This document shows, in pieces, positions 7,668 through 14,864 of a DNA stretch of 64,000 nt. Source of the stretch: Sphingobium nicotianae (GTDB taxonomy: Bacteria; Pseudomonadota; Alphaproteobacteria; Sphingomonadales; Sphingomonadaceae); contig NZ_JAHGAW010000010.1 of the NCBI RefSeq assembly GCF_018603885.1, positions 154,688-218,687 on the forward strand, written 5' to 3'. How positions within the stretch are numbered: position 1 is the stretch's first letter; each line of letters opens with the position of its first letter. Made by a program: the position numbers and the translations under genes. The notes under the pieces were generated by a model. The model was not told the DNA's origin, did not search any database, and saw nothing but the letters and a program-made list of their open reading frames with translations.

Positions 7668-7770
7668 TCTTGTTGGCGCACAGCATGCACAGACGATGGT
7701 GGGCGCCCTCGCTCTCGAATGGCCTGCGGCAGCGCAGACATGGCTGGATCAGCGTGTCCGGTTTCGCCAT
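7429..7770 (-). CDS. Zinc-ribbon-like N-terminus joined to PspC-like membrane segment (chimeric paralogue)
   Basis: The 113-residue protein starts with a small Cys-rich module, CLRCRRPFESEGAHHRLCMLC, with two Cys-x-x-Cys pairs. From about residue 37 it is closely similar to the gene at 10001-10315: DGLGF, NYLRAAFAV, FFSFWTALAVYL, then a Pro-rich tail. The shared part is a PspC-like amphipathic and transmembrane region. The other copy has no Cys pairs, so one of the two is a chimera made at the edge of a duplicated block. It lies convergent to fic and downstream of arsC on the same strand as the arsenic operon. The function is unknown; a membrane-stress role would be extrapolation. Confidence 0.6.
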   Translation of the reverse strand: MAKPDTLIQPCLRCRRPFESEGAHHRLCMLCANKTIGDGLGFRANYLRAAFAVGMFFSFWTALAVYLAIGAVVLASRRLIYRDPRRPQPAPVVATTAETTETVPMPKTIRSVS

Positions 7771-7842
7771 GCAAATCGCGCCGTAGCCGGTAGGACCGGC
7801 AGAGGACGCGATCGAGGCCCGTTGCCCACATGGGCCGCCGCG

Positions 7843-8253
7843 CTAGAGGCGCACGATTTCGCCGTCTTCCTTCGTGAAATGGTCCGGCTGGCGATCCAGG
7901 AGCGACAGGACGACTTCGGAGGGGCGGCCGAGCTTCGTCCCCTTCGGCGTCGTGACGATCGGGCGGTTGACGAGGATCGGGTGCGCCACCATCGCTGCGA
8001 CGATCGCGTCGTCCGATACGCCTTCGGCTAGCAAGCCGAGTTCGGCGGCGGGCGTGCCTTTCTCGCGCAGCAGGTCGCGCGGCTTCGCGCCCATTGCGGC
8101 GAACAGTTCGTCCAGCAGGGGCCGGGTCCAGCCGGTCTTGCGATAGTCGACGACGGTAGGAGCGTATCCGGCGGCTTCGATCATCGCCAGCGCATTGCGC
8201 GAGGTGCCGCAATCCGGGTTGTGGTAGATCGTGATCGGGAATGTGTCGGTCAT
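7843..8253 (-). CDS. arsC: Glutaredoxin-coupled arsenate reductase ArsC
   Basis: The 136-residue protein starts at ATG 8253, overlapping the stop of the upstream aquaporin gene (ATGA). The active-site loop HNPDCGTSRNAL holds the nucleophile Cys15. The three-arginine pocket of the family is represented by the region NRPIVTTPKGTKLGRP. The enzyme reduces arsenate to arsenite in the cytosol with glutathione and glutaredoxin. It is the last gene of arsI-arsR-aqpS-arsC, so its product feeds the AqpS channel for arsenite exit. The length is normal for the family. Confidence 0.95.
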   Translation of the reverse strand: MTDTFPITIYHNPDCGTSRNALAMIEAAGYAPTVVDYRKTGWTRPLLDELFAAMGAKPRDLLREKGTPAAELGLLAEGVSDDAIVAAMVAHPILVNRPIVTTPKGTKLGRPSEVVLSLLDRQPDHFTKEDGEIVRL

Positions 8254-8909
8254 TGTGGGCAATCCTCCCTGAAGAGCCACGCGAAGAAGCCGACAGCGGC
8301 GAAGGTGCCGACGATCTGCCCGGCGATGAACAGCGGGACCGAGGCGGGCGCGATCCCGGCGAATGTGTCGGACAGGCTCCGCGCGATCGTCACCGCCGGA
8401 TTGGCGAAGGACGTCGAAGCGGTGAACCAATAGGCGGCGGTAATATATAGCCCCACCGCAACCGGCGTGAATTCGGGGCGCGACCGGTGCGTGCCGAAGA
8501 TCGTCCCGATCAGGCCGAAGGTGGCGACGCATTCGGCGAAGCCCTGCGACGGACCGTCCCGCAGCCTGGCCGAAACCTGGATGATCGGTTCGGCGAACAT
8601 CGCGTGCGCCGCCCATACGCCCAGCACGGCCCCGACAAGCTGCGCCGCGACGTAGGAGATTGCCGTGCGCCGATCGGCTTCGCCGCGCAGCAGGAAGGCC
8701 AGCGTCACCGCCGGGTTGAAGTGCGCGCCGGATACCGGGCCGAATATGTGGATCAACACGACAAGCCCCGCGCCCGTTGCGATCGTGTTGCCGAGAAGGG
8801 CAATCGCATCGTTCCCGGCGGCAAGGCGATCGCCCATGATGCCGGAACCGACGACGACGGCGAGCAGGAAAGCGGTGCCGACGCATTCGGCGGCGATACG
8901 CCGGATCAT
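8250..8909 (-). CDS. aqpS: MIP-family channel, AqpS-like arsenite aquaglyceroporin
   Basis: The 219-residue protein has six membrane segments and both channel motifs, HFNPAVT in the first half and FANPAVTIAR in the second. Start ATG 8909 overlaps the arsR stop (ATGA) and its own stop overlaps arsC, so the genes are translationally coupled. In Sinorhizobium meliloti AqpS takes the place of an arsenite pump: arsenite formed by ArsC leaves downhill through the channel. The same use fits here, where no arsB or acr3 is visible in the operon. The symbol rests on this context. Confidence 0.9.
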   Translation of the reverse strand: MIRRIAAECVGTAFLLAVVVGSGIMGDRLAAGNDAIALLGNTIATGAGLVVLIHIFGPVSGAHFNPAVTLAFLLRGEADRRTAISYVAAQLVGAVLGVWAAHAMFAEPIIQVSARLRDGPSQGFAECVATFGLIGTIFGTHRSRPEFTPVAVGLYITAAYWFTASTSFANPAVTIARSLSDTFAGIAPASVPLFIAGQIVGTFAAVGFFAWLFREDCPQ

Positions 8910-9247
8910 GCGGACGGACAGCAACCTTGCGCGGCTTCGACAAGCGGCGCGCAAATTTCGGGCCGGCCGGCGCAGCAGTCGGCGACGAGGAAGCCCAGCA
9001 AGTCGCCCATGCCGCCATAATCGGCGGAATAGATGACGGAGCGGCCTTCGCGCCGCGACCGGATCAGCCCGGCATGTCCAAGGATCGTCAAATGCGTCGA
9101 AAGCGTGTTGGGCAACACGCCGACTTCGCGGGCGATTTCACCCGCTGGCAGGCCGCCCGCCCCCGCCCGGACCAGCAGGCGAAAGACGGCCAGGCGATGC
9201 CCATGGGCAAGCGCGGACAGGGCTTCGACGGCTTCGGGCAGCAGCAT
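8906..9247 (-). CDS. arsR: ArsR-family arsenic-responsive repressor with C-terminal Cys cluster
   Basis: The 113-residue protein starts at ATG 9247, one base shared with the arsI stop (TGATG). It has the ArsR winged helix-turn-helix (ALSALAHGHRLAVFRLLVRA, VGVLPNTLSTHLTILGHAGL). The CxCxxC motif of the classical alpha-3 site is absent. Instead Cys residues lie at the C-terminus: DCCAGRPEIC and GCCPSA. This layout resembles ArsR versions with C-terminal As(III) or methylarsenite sites. It probably represses the operon through the palindrome at 9715-9744. Confidence 0.93.
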   Translation of the reverse strand: MLLPEAVEALSALAHGHRLAVFRLLVRAGAGGLPAGEIAREVGVLPNTLSTHLTILGHAGLIRSRREGRSVIYSADYGGMGDLLGFLVADCCAGRPEICAPLVEAAQGCCPSA

Positions 9248-9696
9248 CAGCAGCAAGCCGCGCTGGGGGCCGTGGCGGGCGCACAGCATGCGCTCGACGA
9301 TGCTTCGGGCAATTCTTCGTCCTCGCCATATGCGGTCGATTCGCCATGCGTGTAGAAGGTCTCCCACCGAACACCCGCCGTGTCCGTTACCCAGGACTTG
9401 TCCGACTTCGCATAGCAACACGTCGTTGCCTCCTGATCGACCGTCGTTTCGCCAGCGGCCTTCAAACGCGTTGCCAGTTCGGCCAATTCGTCCGGGCTAT
9501 CGACTTGCACGCCGACATGATCGACGCCGGTCGCGCGGGCACGCGACGATATGGCCAGATTGACGCGGGGATCGTCCAGCATCCATTTGGCATAATCGGC
9601 CTTCAGCACCGACGGCGGCGCGTCGAACAAGGTGCTGTAGAATGCGACGGCTTCGTCGATCGACGGAACGCTCACGTGAAGATGCAACCGCTTCAT
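9247..9696 (-). CDS. arsI: ArsI-like C-As lyase (VOC/glyoxalase fold)
   Basis: The 149-residue protein is a vicinal-oxygen-chelate dioxygenase. The metal triad His5, His60 and Glu112 and the vicinal substrate cysteines Cys93-Cys94 (TTCCYAKSDKSWV) match characterised ArsI proteins. It should cleave the carbon-arsenic bond of trivalent methyl- and aryl-arsenicals with Fe(II) and oxygen, releasing arsenite. A Cys-rich tail (SSACC, SAACC) may pass the metalloid on. It is the first gene of the operon with a strong AAAGGAGAT ribosome site. CadI of mycobacteria is a close relative, so cadmium response is a less likely alternative. Confidence 0.9.
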   Translation of the reverse strand: MKRLHLHVSVPSIDEAVAFYSTLFDAPPSVLKADYAKWMLDDPRVNLAISSRARATGVDHVGVQVDSPDELAELATRLKAAGETTVDQEATTCCYAKSDKSWVTDTAGVRWETFYTHGESTAYGEDEELPEASSSACCAPATAPSAACC

Positions 9697-9714
9697 GCCG
9701 ATATCTCCTTTGCT

Positions 9715-9744
9715 TCGATAATTCGACTATATCCGAATTATCGA
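9715..9744. promoter_or_regulatory. ArsR operator candidate
   Basis: TCGATAATTCG (9715-9725) and CGAATTATCGA (9734-9744) form a perfect 11 bp inverted repeat with an 8-base AT-rich spacer. The site lies about 20 bases upstream of the arsI start, in the only non-coding promoter-size gap of the operon. Its AT-rich palindrome resembles known ArsR-family operators. Confidence 0.75.
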
Positions 9745-9938
9745 TTCGACAAGCGGTATATGCCAGTTTCGACGGTTGGTCCTTTGCCGGTCCGGTCCGG
9801 TCCGGTTCGGAATCGAACCTCGGCGAAGTCGGATAAATATACGAACCTCTGTCGGGTCGCGGCAAAGGGTTAACCTGACGCCCTCACGCCGGGCAAAGCT
9901 CCAGCCTGCGCGGTCCAATGAGCGCCAACATACAGCCG

Positions 9939-10254
9939 GCCGGCCGCGGTGGGAGCGCGACCGGCCGGATATGATGACCGCGAGGGACGCCCGTGTGGGA
10001 TCAAGCGGCGGCCATCAGGGGAAGTTGCTGATCATTTTCGGCAATGACCGGTGCGGTTTCCAGCGTCTCAGCGGCGGTGGCGACGACAGGCGCCGGCTGC
10101 GGCTTGCGCGGGCTGCGATAGACCAGCCGGCTGGCCAGCACCACGGCACCGACGCCGAGATAGACAGCCAGGGCCGTCCAGAAGCTGAAGAACACCCCGA
10201 CCGCGAACGCGGCGCGCAGATAATTGGCGTGGAAGCCGAGATCGTCGCCGATCG
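9939..10254. repeat. Right copy of the 316 bp imperfect direct repeat
   Basis: Matches 7352-7667 in the same orientation. This copy belongs to a gene with a normal PspC-like N-terminus, so it is probably the parental form. Confidence 0.8.
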
Positions 10255-10315
10255 CCTGGCAGATGCCCAGCATGGTGTCGCTGCGTCCGAAAATCGAAGG
10301 TTGATAGGTCTGCAT
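10001..10315 (-). CDS. PspC-domain-like small membrane protein
   Basis: The 104-residue protein begins MQTYQPSIFGRSDTMLGICQ and continues with the PspC-like pattern of a short amphipathic part, DDLGFHANYLRAAFAV, then one or two hydrophobic segments (VGVFFSFWTALAVYLGVGAV). A Pro/Ala-rich cytoplasmic or periplasmic tail follows. Phage-shock PspC proteins are inner-membrane regulators; no other psp genes are near, so I give no pathway. It is the likely parent of the chimeric copy at 7429-7770. Confidence 0.7.
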   Translation of the reverse strand: MQTYQPSIFGRSDTMLGICQAIGDDLGFHANYLRAAFAVGVFFSFWTALAVYLGVGAVVLASRLVYRSPRKPQPAPVVATAAETLETAPVIAENDQQLPLMAAA

Positions 10316-10557
10316 GTCTGAACTCCTGTGGCCCGGCCGTTCCCGGCCATGATGCCCTCTCCATCATGCACTCAGCTTTGCACGTGCCGTGCCAATTGGC
10401 CGGAATGGCTCTTTTCCGCCGACGCGCTAGCAAGGACGGAATGAACGCGGCCTGACCTTGGCGGATTTCACCGCTAATATTTGGGAAATTTCGCTAATTT
10501 CCGAACGATCGCGGCCCCTTGTATCGCTCGGCGATGGCCGGGAGCACCAAGAGCAGG

Positions 10558-11178
10558 CTATCGCGGACGCACGGGCCGGTTCATGCCGTCAGCTCCTGCC
10601 GATTGCGCAGGCTTGCGGATAGCGCCCGCCACCTTCCATGCGCCCGTCACCAGGCCCGCGACGAGCAAGATGTTCGCGACCATCAACAGCGTCATCATGA
10701 CAATGGACGCGCCGACCGATTCATCGCGCATCCATCGGCGCAGCTGCTCGCGCTGCACGGACACGTAGAGCGCCTGGATATAATCATCCTGGAACGGCGC
10801 GATCGCGGCGCGGATACGCGCGGAAGGATGAATGGGCACGACGAAGAAGTCGACGGTCTCGCCATGCTTGACGGCGATCAGATGACGCTCTGCCACGATG
10901 AGATAGGCCGTCGCCGCCGCGCTCCCCGCCAGAATGGTGCCGATCACCAGGAGCGCCGCCCAGCTGCTGCTCATCTTGCGGATATTCGAGCGCAGCAGGA
11001 TGACGGCCAGGATGACGCCGACCGTCATGAAGAAGCTCAGCACCTTGATGAGATCGGCAAGGCTCGGCGGAATCTGGACCAGCCCGAGCAGCAGCGCCAG
11101 AGCGGGCATCAGGGCGATCAAGGCCCCGATCGACTGGATGACGCGCCCCGTCGCGCTGATCGTCGTCTCTACTGACAT
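10558..11178 (-). CDS. Multi-pass membrane protein of unknown function
   Basis: The 206-residue protein from ATG 11178 overlaps the end of the poly-proline lipoprotein gene by 10 bases, so the two probably form an operon. It has about four hydrophobic segments: IGALIALMPALALLLGLVQI, IKVLSFFMTVGVILAVILL, WAALLVIGTILAGSAAATAY and a fourth near residue 170 (SIVMMTLLMVANILLVAG). The soluble part between helices three and four carries charged residues (PSARIRAAIAPFQDDYIQAL). I do not recognise a family. Confidence 0.65.
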   Translation of the reverse strand: MSVETTISATGRVIQSIGALIALMPALALLLGLVQIPPSLADLIKVLSFFMTVGVILAVILLRSNIRKMSSSWAALLVIGTILAGSAAATAYLIVAERHLIAVKHGETVDFFVVPIHPSARIRAAIAPFQDDYIQALYVSVQREQLRRWMRDESVGASIVMMTLLMVANILLVAGLVTGAWKVAGAIRKPAQSAGADGMNRPVRPR

Positions 11179-11630
11179 GACAGCGTGACCGTGACCTTCT
11201 GCGCCTCGAACAATATCTGTCCGGGCCTGAGCCGCGCCATGCTGAGCGTTCCGGCGCAACTGGGCAGGAACACATAGCCCGTGCCGATCAGAACATCGAC
11301 CGAGGTCGGGCCGAAGCGCGGCCCGAATGCCGGGGTCGCCAGGACCTTCGCCATTCGCTGCGCCTCGGTGCCGGGCATCGCGTTAAGAGCGCTGCCCGGG
11401 AGGAAATAGAATGTCGCCGCGCCGGGGCCCGCGACCGCTATGCTGCCCACCGCGGGGCGTGAAATCCCCGCCGTCGGCGGCGGAGGGGGTGGCGGCGGAG
11501 GGGGTGGAGGCGGCGGGGGCGGAGGCGGAGGCGGAGGCGGCGGAGGCGGCGGCATGGTCGCACAGCCGCCCAGCGAAAAACTTGCCGCCGCGACGAGCGT
11601 CCAGAAGGAAATTCTGGCCAAGATTGTCAT
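11169..11630 (-). CDS. Lipoprotein with a run of 26 prolines
   Basis: The 153-residue protein has a signal peptide and lipobox LGGC with the lipidated Cys23, so it is membrane anchored. Residues 27-52 are 26 consecutive prolines, encoded by mixed CCN codons at 11475-11552. The run is followed by a 100-residue domain with two Cys (LPSCAGTL and a C-terminal LSCQ) that I do not recognise. A proline run of this length would need elongation factor P and can act as a rigid spacer from the membrane into the periplasm. It overlaps the membrane-protein gene downstream. Confidence 0.75.
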   Translation of the reverse strand: MTILARISFWTLVAAASFSLGGCATMPPPPPPPPPPPPPPPPPPPPPPPPPPTAGISRPAVGSIAVAGPGAATFYFLPGSALNAMPGTEAQRMAKVLATPAFGPRFGPTSVDVLIGTGYVFLPSCAGTLSMARLRPGQILFEAQKVTVTLSCQ

Positions 11631-11819
11631 TTGGTTCGCCCCCGCGAAGTCGTAACCAACTCCTATCTTGGCAAGATTAGCCTATTTTGACCTTATTTTC
11701 CAGCGCGGAAGAGGTGCGCGCAACCTCTCACCTTGACGAGGCGTCCGATTACTTCATGCCATTATTGGTGAGGGGATCATCGACATGTTGCGCGGCCGCG
11801 CCGCCTACGGGTCGAGGGC

Positions 11820-13028
11820 TCAGATCATGTCGCCCAGCAGGAGGCGCGGCCTTGGCCCGCTCTCGCCACGCGCCTCGGCCATGAAGCGCTCCTTGAGCGG
11901 GCCGATCTTCTGCACGGCGGAGAGCCCCAGCCGGCGCACCAGCGAGGCTGGCTTGCCGGGCACGTCGAACAGGCGGACGAGCCCGTCCATCATGATCGTG
12001 ACGCTCAGGCTGTCCAGCGCGCGCCAGCGCTGATAGCACGCGAGCAGCTGCGCGTCGCCCGGCTCCAGGCCGGTGCGCATCCCCTCGACGATGACTTCCG
12101 CCAGCGCTGCGGCATCGCGATAGCCGAGATTGACGCCCTGCCCCGCGATCGGGTGAATGCCATGCGCCGCGTCGCCGACCAGCGCCAGCCGCGTGTCGAT
12201 GATCCGCGCGGCGCGATGATAGCCAAGCTTGTAGCTCTGCATCGGCGCGGCGAGACGGATCGCGCCGAGGAAGCTGCCCATGCGCTTCTCCGCTTCGGCG
12301 AGCCACGCATGCTCGGGGAGTTTGAGATAGGCGGCGGCATGCTGGTTGGGCACGGTCCACACGATCGCCGAGCGCGTGCCGGGCAACATGGGCAGCAGCG
12401 CGAAGGGTCCGCCGGGATAGAAAATCTCGTAGGCGGTATTCCCATGTGGTTCGTCATGGTCGATCGCCGTCACCAGAGCGGTGTGCGGATAGGACCATTG
12501 CGCAACCGGGATGCCGGCCAGTTCGCGCGTCGGGCTCCCGCGTCCTTCCGCGCCGACGAGCAGGCTGGCGGCGATCCGCGCCCCGCTCTCGAGCCGCAGC
12601 GTCACGCCATAGGCATCGCGCACGATGTCCAGCGCCCGGTCCGGCTGGAACCGGGTGACGCCGGGCGCATCCTGCGCGGTGGCGTCGATCGCCTGCCGCA
12701 GCACACGGTTCTCGACCATGTAGCCGGTCGCGCCATCCTCCGGATCGGGCGCGAAATCGAGCGCGCCGCCGGTCAGGCCCTCGCTCACCCAGATGCGGTC
12801 GATCGGGCAGTTCCTGCCCGCAAGATGGGGCGCGACGCCGATCGCCTCGAACAGCTTCCAGCTCGCGCTCGATATTGCGGAGACGCGCCCGTCGAAGCCG
12901 GGCGCCATGGTCGCGGCGGGCTTGGCCGGGTCGACGACCGCGCTGGTCACGCCGTGCCGCCCGAGCGCGATGGCGAGCGTCAGGCCGACAAGGCCGCCGC
13001 CCAGGATGATGACGTCGAAGCGCTGCAT
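11820..13028 (-). CDS. UbiH/UbiF/COQ6-family FAD-dependent monooxygenase
   Basis: The 402-residue protein opens with the dinucleotide-binding motif VIILGGGLVGLTLAIALGRH. The second FAD motif is near residue 280 (LALVGDAAHGIHPIAGQGVN), typical of the ubiquinone hydroxylase family. Sphingomonads usually carry two or three such genes for hydroxylation of the ubiquinone ring. Which position this one modifies cannot be told from sequence, so no symbol is given. Length is normal for the family. The next gene upstream is a methyltransferase on the same strand, 67 bases away. Confidence 0.9.
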   Translation of the reverse strand: MQRFDVIILGGGLVGLTLAIALGRHGVTSAVVDPAKPAATMAPGFDGRVSAISSASWKLFEAIGVAPHLAGRNCPIDRIWVSEGLTGGALDFAPDPEDGATGYMVENRVLRQAIDATAQDAPGVTRFQPDRALDIVRDAYGVTLRLESGARIAASLLVGAEGRGSPTRELAGIPVAQWSYPHTALVTAIDHDEPHGNTAYEIFYPGGPFALLPMLPGTRSAIVWTVPNQHAAAYLKLPEHAWLAEAEKRMGSFLGAIRLAAPMQSYKLGYHRAARIIDTRLALVGDAAHGIHPIAGQGVNLGYRDAAALAEVIVEGMRTGLEPGDAQLLACYQRWRALDSLSVTIMMDGLVRLFDVPGKPASLVRRLGLSAVQKIGPLKERFMAEARGESGPRPRLLLGDMI

Positions 13029-13094
13029 GATCCCGTCTCTAGCGCCGCGCGGGGCGAAAGGCGACCGGGAATGACGCTGCCTGGCGCAGGCGTG

Positions 13095-13715
13095 TCAGCC
13101 CCGGGCCATGTCCGCGTTGCGGCGATACCGGAAGACGGTCGCGGGGGGAACGTTGCGCACGATGGTGCCGACACGCTCGACGCCGAGATCCAGCGCCCTG
13201 GCGACCGATGCGGCGAGCGGCGCGCGCGGGGAATAAGTGAACTGGATATAGGAACCGCCGGGCCGGAGCAGCTTGAACGCCTCGGCGAGGATCGACTGCT
13301 GCAAGGGCTTGCTCATCGCCAGCAGCGGCAACCCGCTGATCACGCACTGATACCCTTCCGCGCCGCCGACCGAGGCGGCCAGCACGGACTGGGCAGGCGC
13401 CTCGATGATGGTGACGCCCGGGAAATTGCGGCGCAGATTGCGCGCGAAGCTCTCATTGATCTCGACCACTTCGAGATGATCGGCAGGCAGGCCGGTCGCG
13501 AGGATCTGCCGCGTGAGCGCGCCCATGCCGCCGCCAAACTCCATGACCCGCCCGCCCTGCGGATCGATCTGCGAGGCCATCAGGCGGCCGAGATAGGGGC
13601 TGCTGGGCACGATCGACGCCGTCTGCCGCGGCTGGCGGATCCAGGCGTGGAGAAACTTGAGATAGTCGCCCGCCTTTGTGCAGTGGTCGCTCAGCACGGA
13701 TCCGTCGGTGGTCAT
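13095..13715 (-). CDS. Phospholipid N-methyltransferase-like SAM methyltransferase
   Basis: The 206-residue protein has a SAM-binding glycine motif (RVMEFGGGMGALTRQIL) and an acidic beta-2 end (LEVVEINESF). The N-terminal IVPSSPYLGRLMA pattern and the total length fit the Rhodobacter PmtA type of phosphatidylethanolamine N-methyltransferase. If so, it would make methylated PE or phosphatidylcholine at the inner membrane. RNA adenine methylases of the KsgA type are a distant alternative. Start ATG 13715 is the first in frame. Confidence 0.75.
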   Translation of the reverse strand: MTTDGSVLSDHCTKAGDYLKFLHAWIRQPRQTASIVPSSPYLGRLMASQIDPQGGRVMEFGGGMGALTRQILATGLPADHLEVVEINESFARNLRRNFPGVTIIEAPAQSVLAASVGGAEGYQCVISGLPLLAMSKPLQQSILAEAFKLLRPGGSYIQFTYSPRAPLAASVARALDLGVERVGTIVRNVPPATVFRYRRNADMARG

Positions 13716-13831
13716 TGGCCCTCACACAGGCGTTTCATGAATATGTCATGTTAAAGAGAGGGCGTGCGCAAGGAAAGGGGCAAGATGCGTATTGGTGCAG
13801 GCGCGCGGCCTGGCGGCAGCGTTTCCGCCCG

Positions 13832-14194
13832 TCAGCGGCTCGCCCGCATGCCGATGGAGGCAGCGTCGTTATAGGGCCGGCGTTCGGCAAGCGCCGATTG
13901 CATGCGCGTGCGCAATGATTCGAGCGTGATCAGCGCGGTCTCCTGCGCCATGTCGCCGGCGCGCAGGGTGCGGGCGAGATTCTCGTTGCGCTGGCACAGC
14001 TCGTCGATCGTCTGCAACGCGCCGAAATGGCTGCGCACGATCTCCGGATCGCAGCAGAGCTGGACGCCCATCTCCTCCAGCGTCTCGCGGATCCGGTCGA
14101 GTTCGTCCGCGATCAGGGCGCGCACGACCAGTTCCTCCGGCATGGGCGGGCACTGCTGCGGCGATGCGATGCGCATGGTGGGGAGGCTGCTCAT
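13832..14194 (-). CDS. Hypothetical helical protein next to CheY-like regulator
   Basis: From ATG 14194 the protein has 120 residues. It is mostly alpha-helical (ELVVRALIADELDRIRETLE, QTIDELCQRNENLARTLRAG) with two adjacent Cys (QLCCDPE). I see no signal or membrane segment. It starts 25 bases after the stop of the response regulator and shares its strand. Similar small proteins beside single-domain CheY genes are common in sphingomonads, but the function is unknown. Confidence 0.65.
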   Translation of the reverse strand: MSSLPTMRIASPQQCPPMPEELVVRALIADELDRIRETLEEMGVQLCCDPEIVRSHFGALQTIDELCQRNENLARTLRAGDMAQETALITLESLRTRMQSALAERRPYNDAASIGMRASR

Positions 14195-14219
14195 GGGAGC
14201 GGGTGTCGGTGCGCGGCGA

Positions 14220-14591
14220 TCAATGAACGACGTGCCGGACGGCGGCGACGAGGCGCTCGGGATCGAAGGGCTTGACGATCCAGCCCGTCGCACCGGCCTC
14301 ACGGGCGCGGGCGCGCTTGTCGTCGGTGCATTCGGTGGTCAGCACGAGGATCGGGCGGCCGACATGACGGCGCCGCTCGCCGCGCAGCTTCTCGATGAAA
14401 CCGAAGCCATCGAGGCGCGGCATGTTGATGTCGGTGATGATGAGATCGACCTCATTGTCCTCCAGCCAGTCGAGCGCGGCCTGGCCGTCCTCGGCCTCGA
14501 CCACCTCGAAGCCATTGCCATTGAGCGTCATGCGCAGCAGCGCGCGCATGCTGCGGCTGTCGTCCACCGTGAGAATCCTCGTCATCGGCAT
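14220..14591 (-). CDS. Single-domain CheY-like response regulator
   Basis: The 123-residue receiver domain has the acidic pair Asp10-Asp11, the phosphoacceptor Asp54 (IITDINMPRLDG), the switch Thr in LVLTTE, and the conserved Lys in WIVKPFD. No output domain follows. It should shuttle phosphate or bind a motor or kinase partner. No histidine kinase or chemotaxis gene is near. A second ATG at 14585 (third codon) is an equal start candidate. Confidence 0.9.
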   Translation of the reverse strand: MPMTRILTVDDSRSMRALLRMTLNGNGFEVVEAEDGQAALDWLEDNEVDLIITDINMPRLDGFGFIEKLRGERRRHVGRPILVLTTECTDDKRARAREAGATGWIVKPFDPERLVAAVRHVVH

Positions 14592-14745
14592 TTTGCCCGT
14601 CTTTCGTCCTTGCTGCCTGTCCACCGGCAAGTCTGTCTGCACGATAGGACGCCGCATGTTTAAAAATCGTTCAGCACGGCAAGATGATGCACCGCGACGA
14701 ACCGCGGCTCTCTCGCAAAGCAGGATTGAACCGCTTGTGAACGCG

Positions 14746-14769
14746 AAAAAAGGCCCGCTTTCGCGGGCC
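14746..14769 (-). terminator. Rho-independent terminator-like hairpin (minus strand)
   Basis: GGCCCGC and GCGGGCC pair around a TTTC loop. On the minus strand the stem is followed by six T residues. No annotated minus-strand gene ends here, so an unannotated transcript from the right may stop at it. Confidence 0.65.
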
Positions 14770-14786
14770 CTTCCAGGGATTTGACG

Positions 14787-14864
14787 ATGGAGAGAGTTAG
14801 CGCCGACCGCCGGACCATGTGGGAGACTATGGCGGCGATCGGCGCGGTACTGAGGCTGGTTTAA
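14787..14864 (+). CDS. Candidate 25-residue small ORF
   Basis: ATG at 14787 with AGGGA seven bases upstream opens a frame of 25 codons ending in TAA. The peptide starts MERVSADRRTMWETM and ends in a short hydrophobic part (AAIGAVLRLV). Length alone gives no support, and I cannot test conservation. It is listed because the ribosome site is good and the gap is otherwise empty. Confidence 0.3.
   Translation: MERVSADRRTMWETMAAIGAVLRLV

Noticed and set aside
9784..9812. Tandem ggtccggtccggtccgg as an iteron or CRISPR-like repeat
   Set aside because: Only about four copies of a 5-base unit, no spacer structure and no cas or rep gene nearby; treated as simple repeat.
11440..11655. Poly-glycine protein on the plus strand
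   Set aside because: It is the reverse reading of the poly-proline tract; the minus-strand frame has a signal peptide and lipobox, the plus-strand frame has neither.
12153..13754. 533-codon plus-strand frame across the UbiH-like and methyltransferase genes
   Set aside because: It spans two genes and their gap on the other strand; no domain or start signal.
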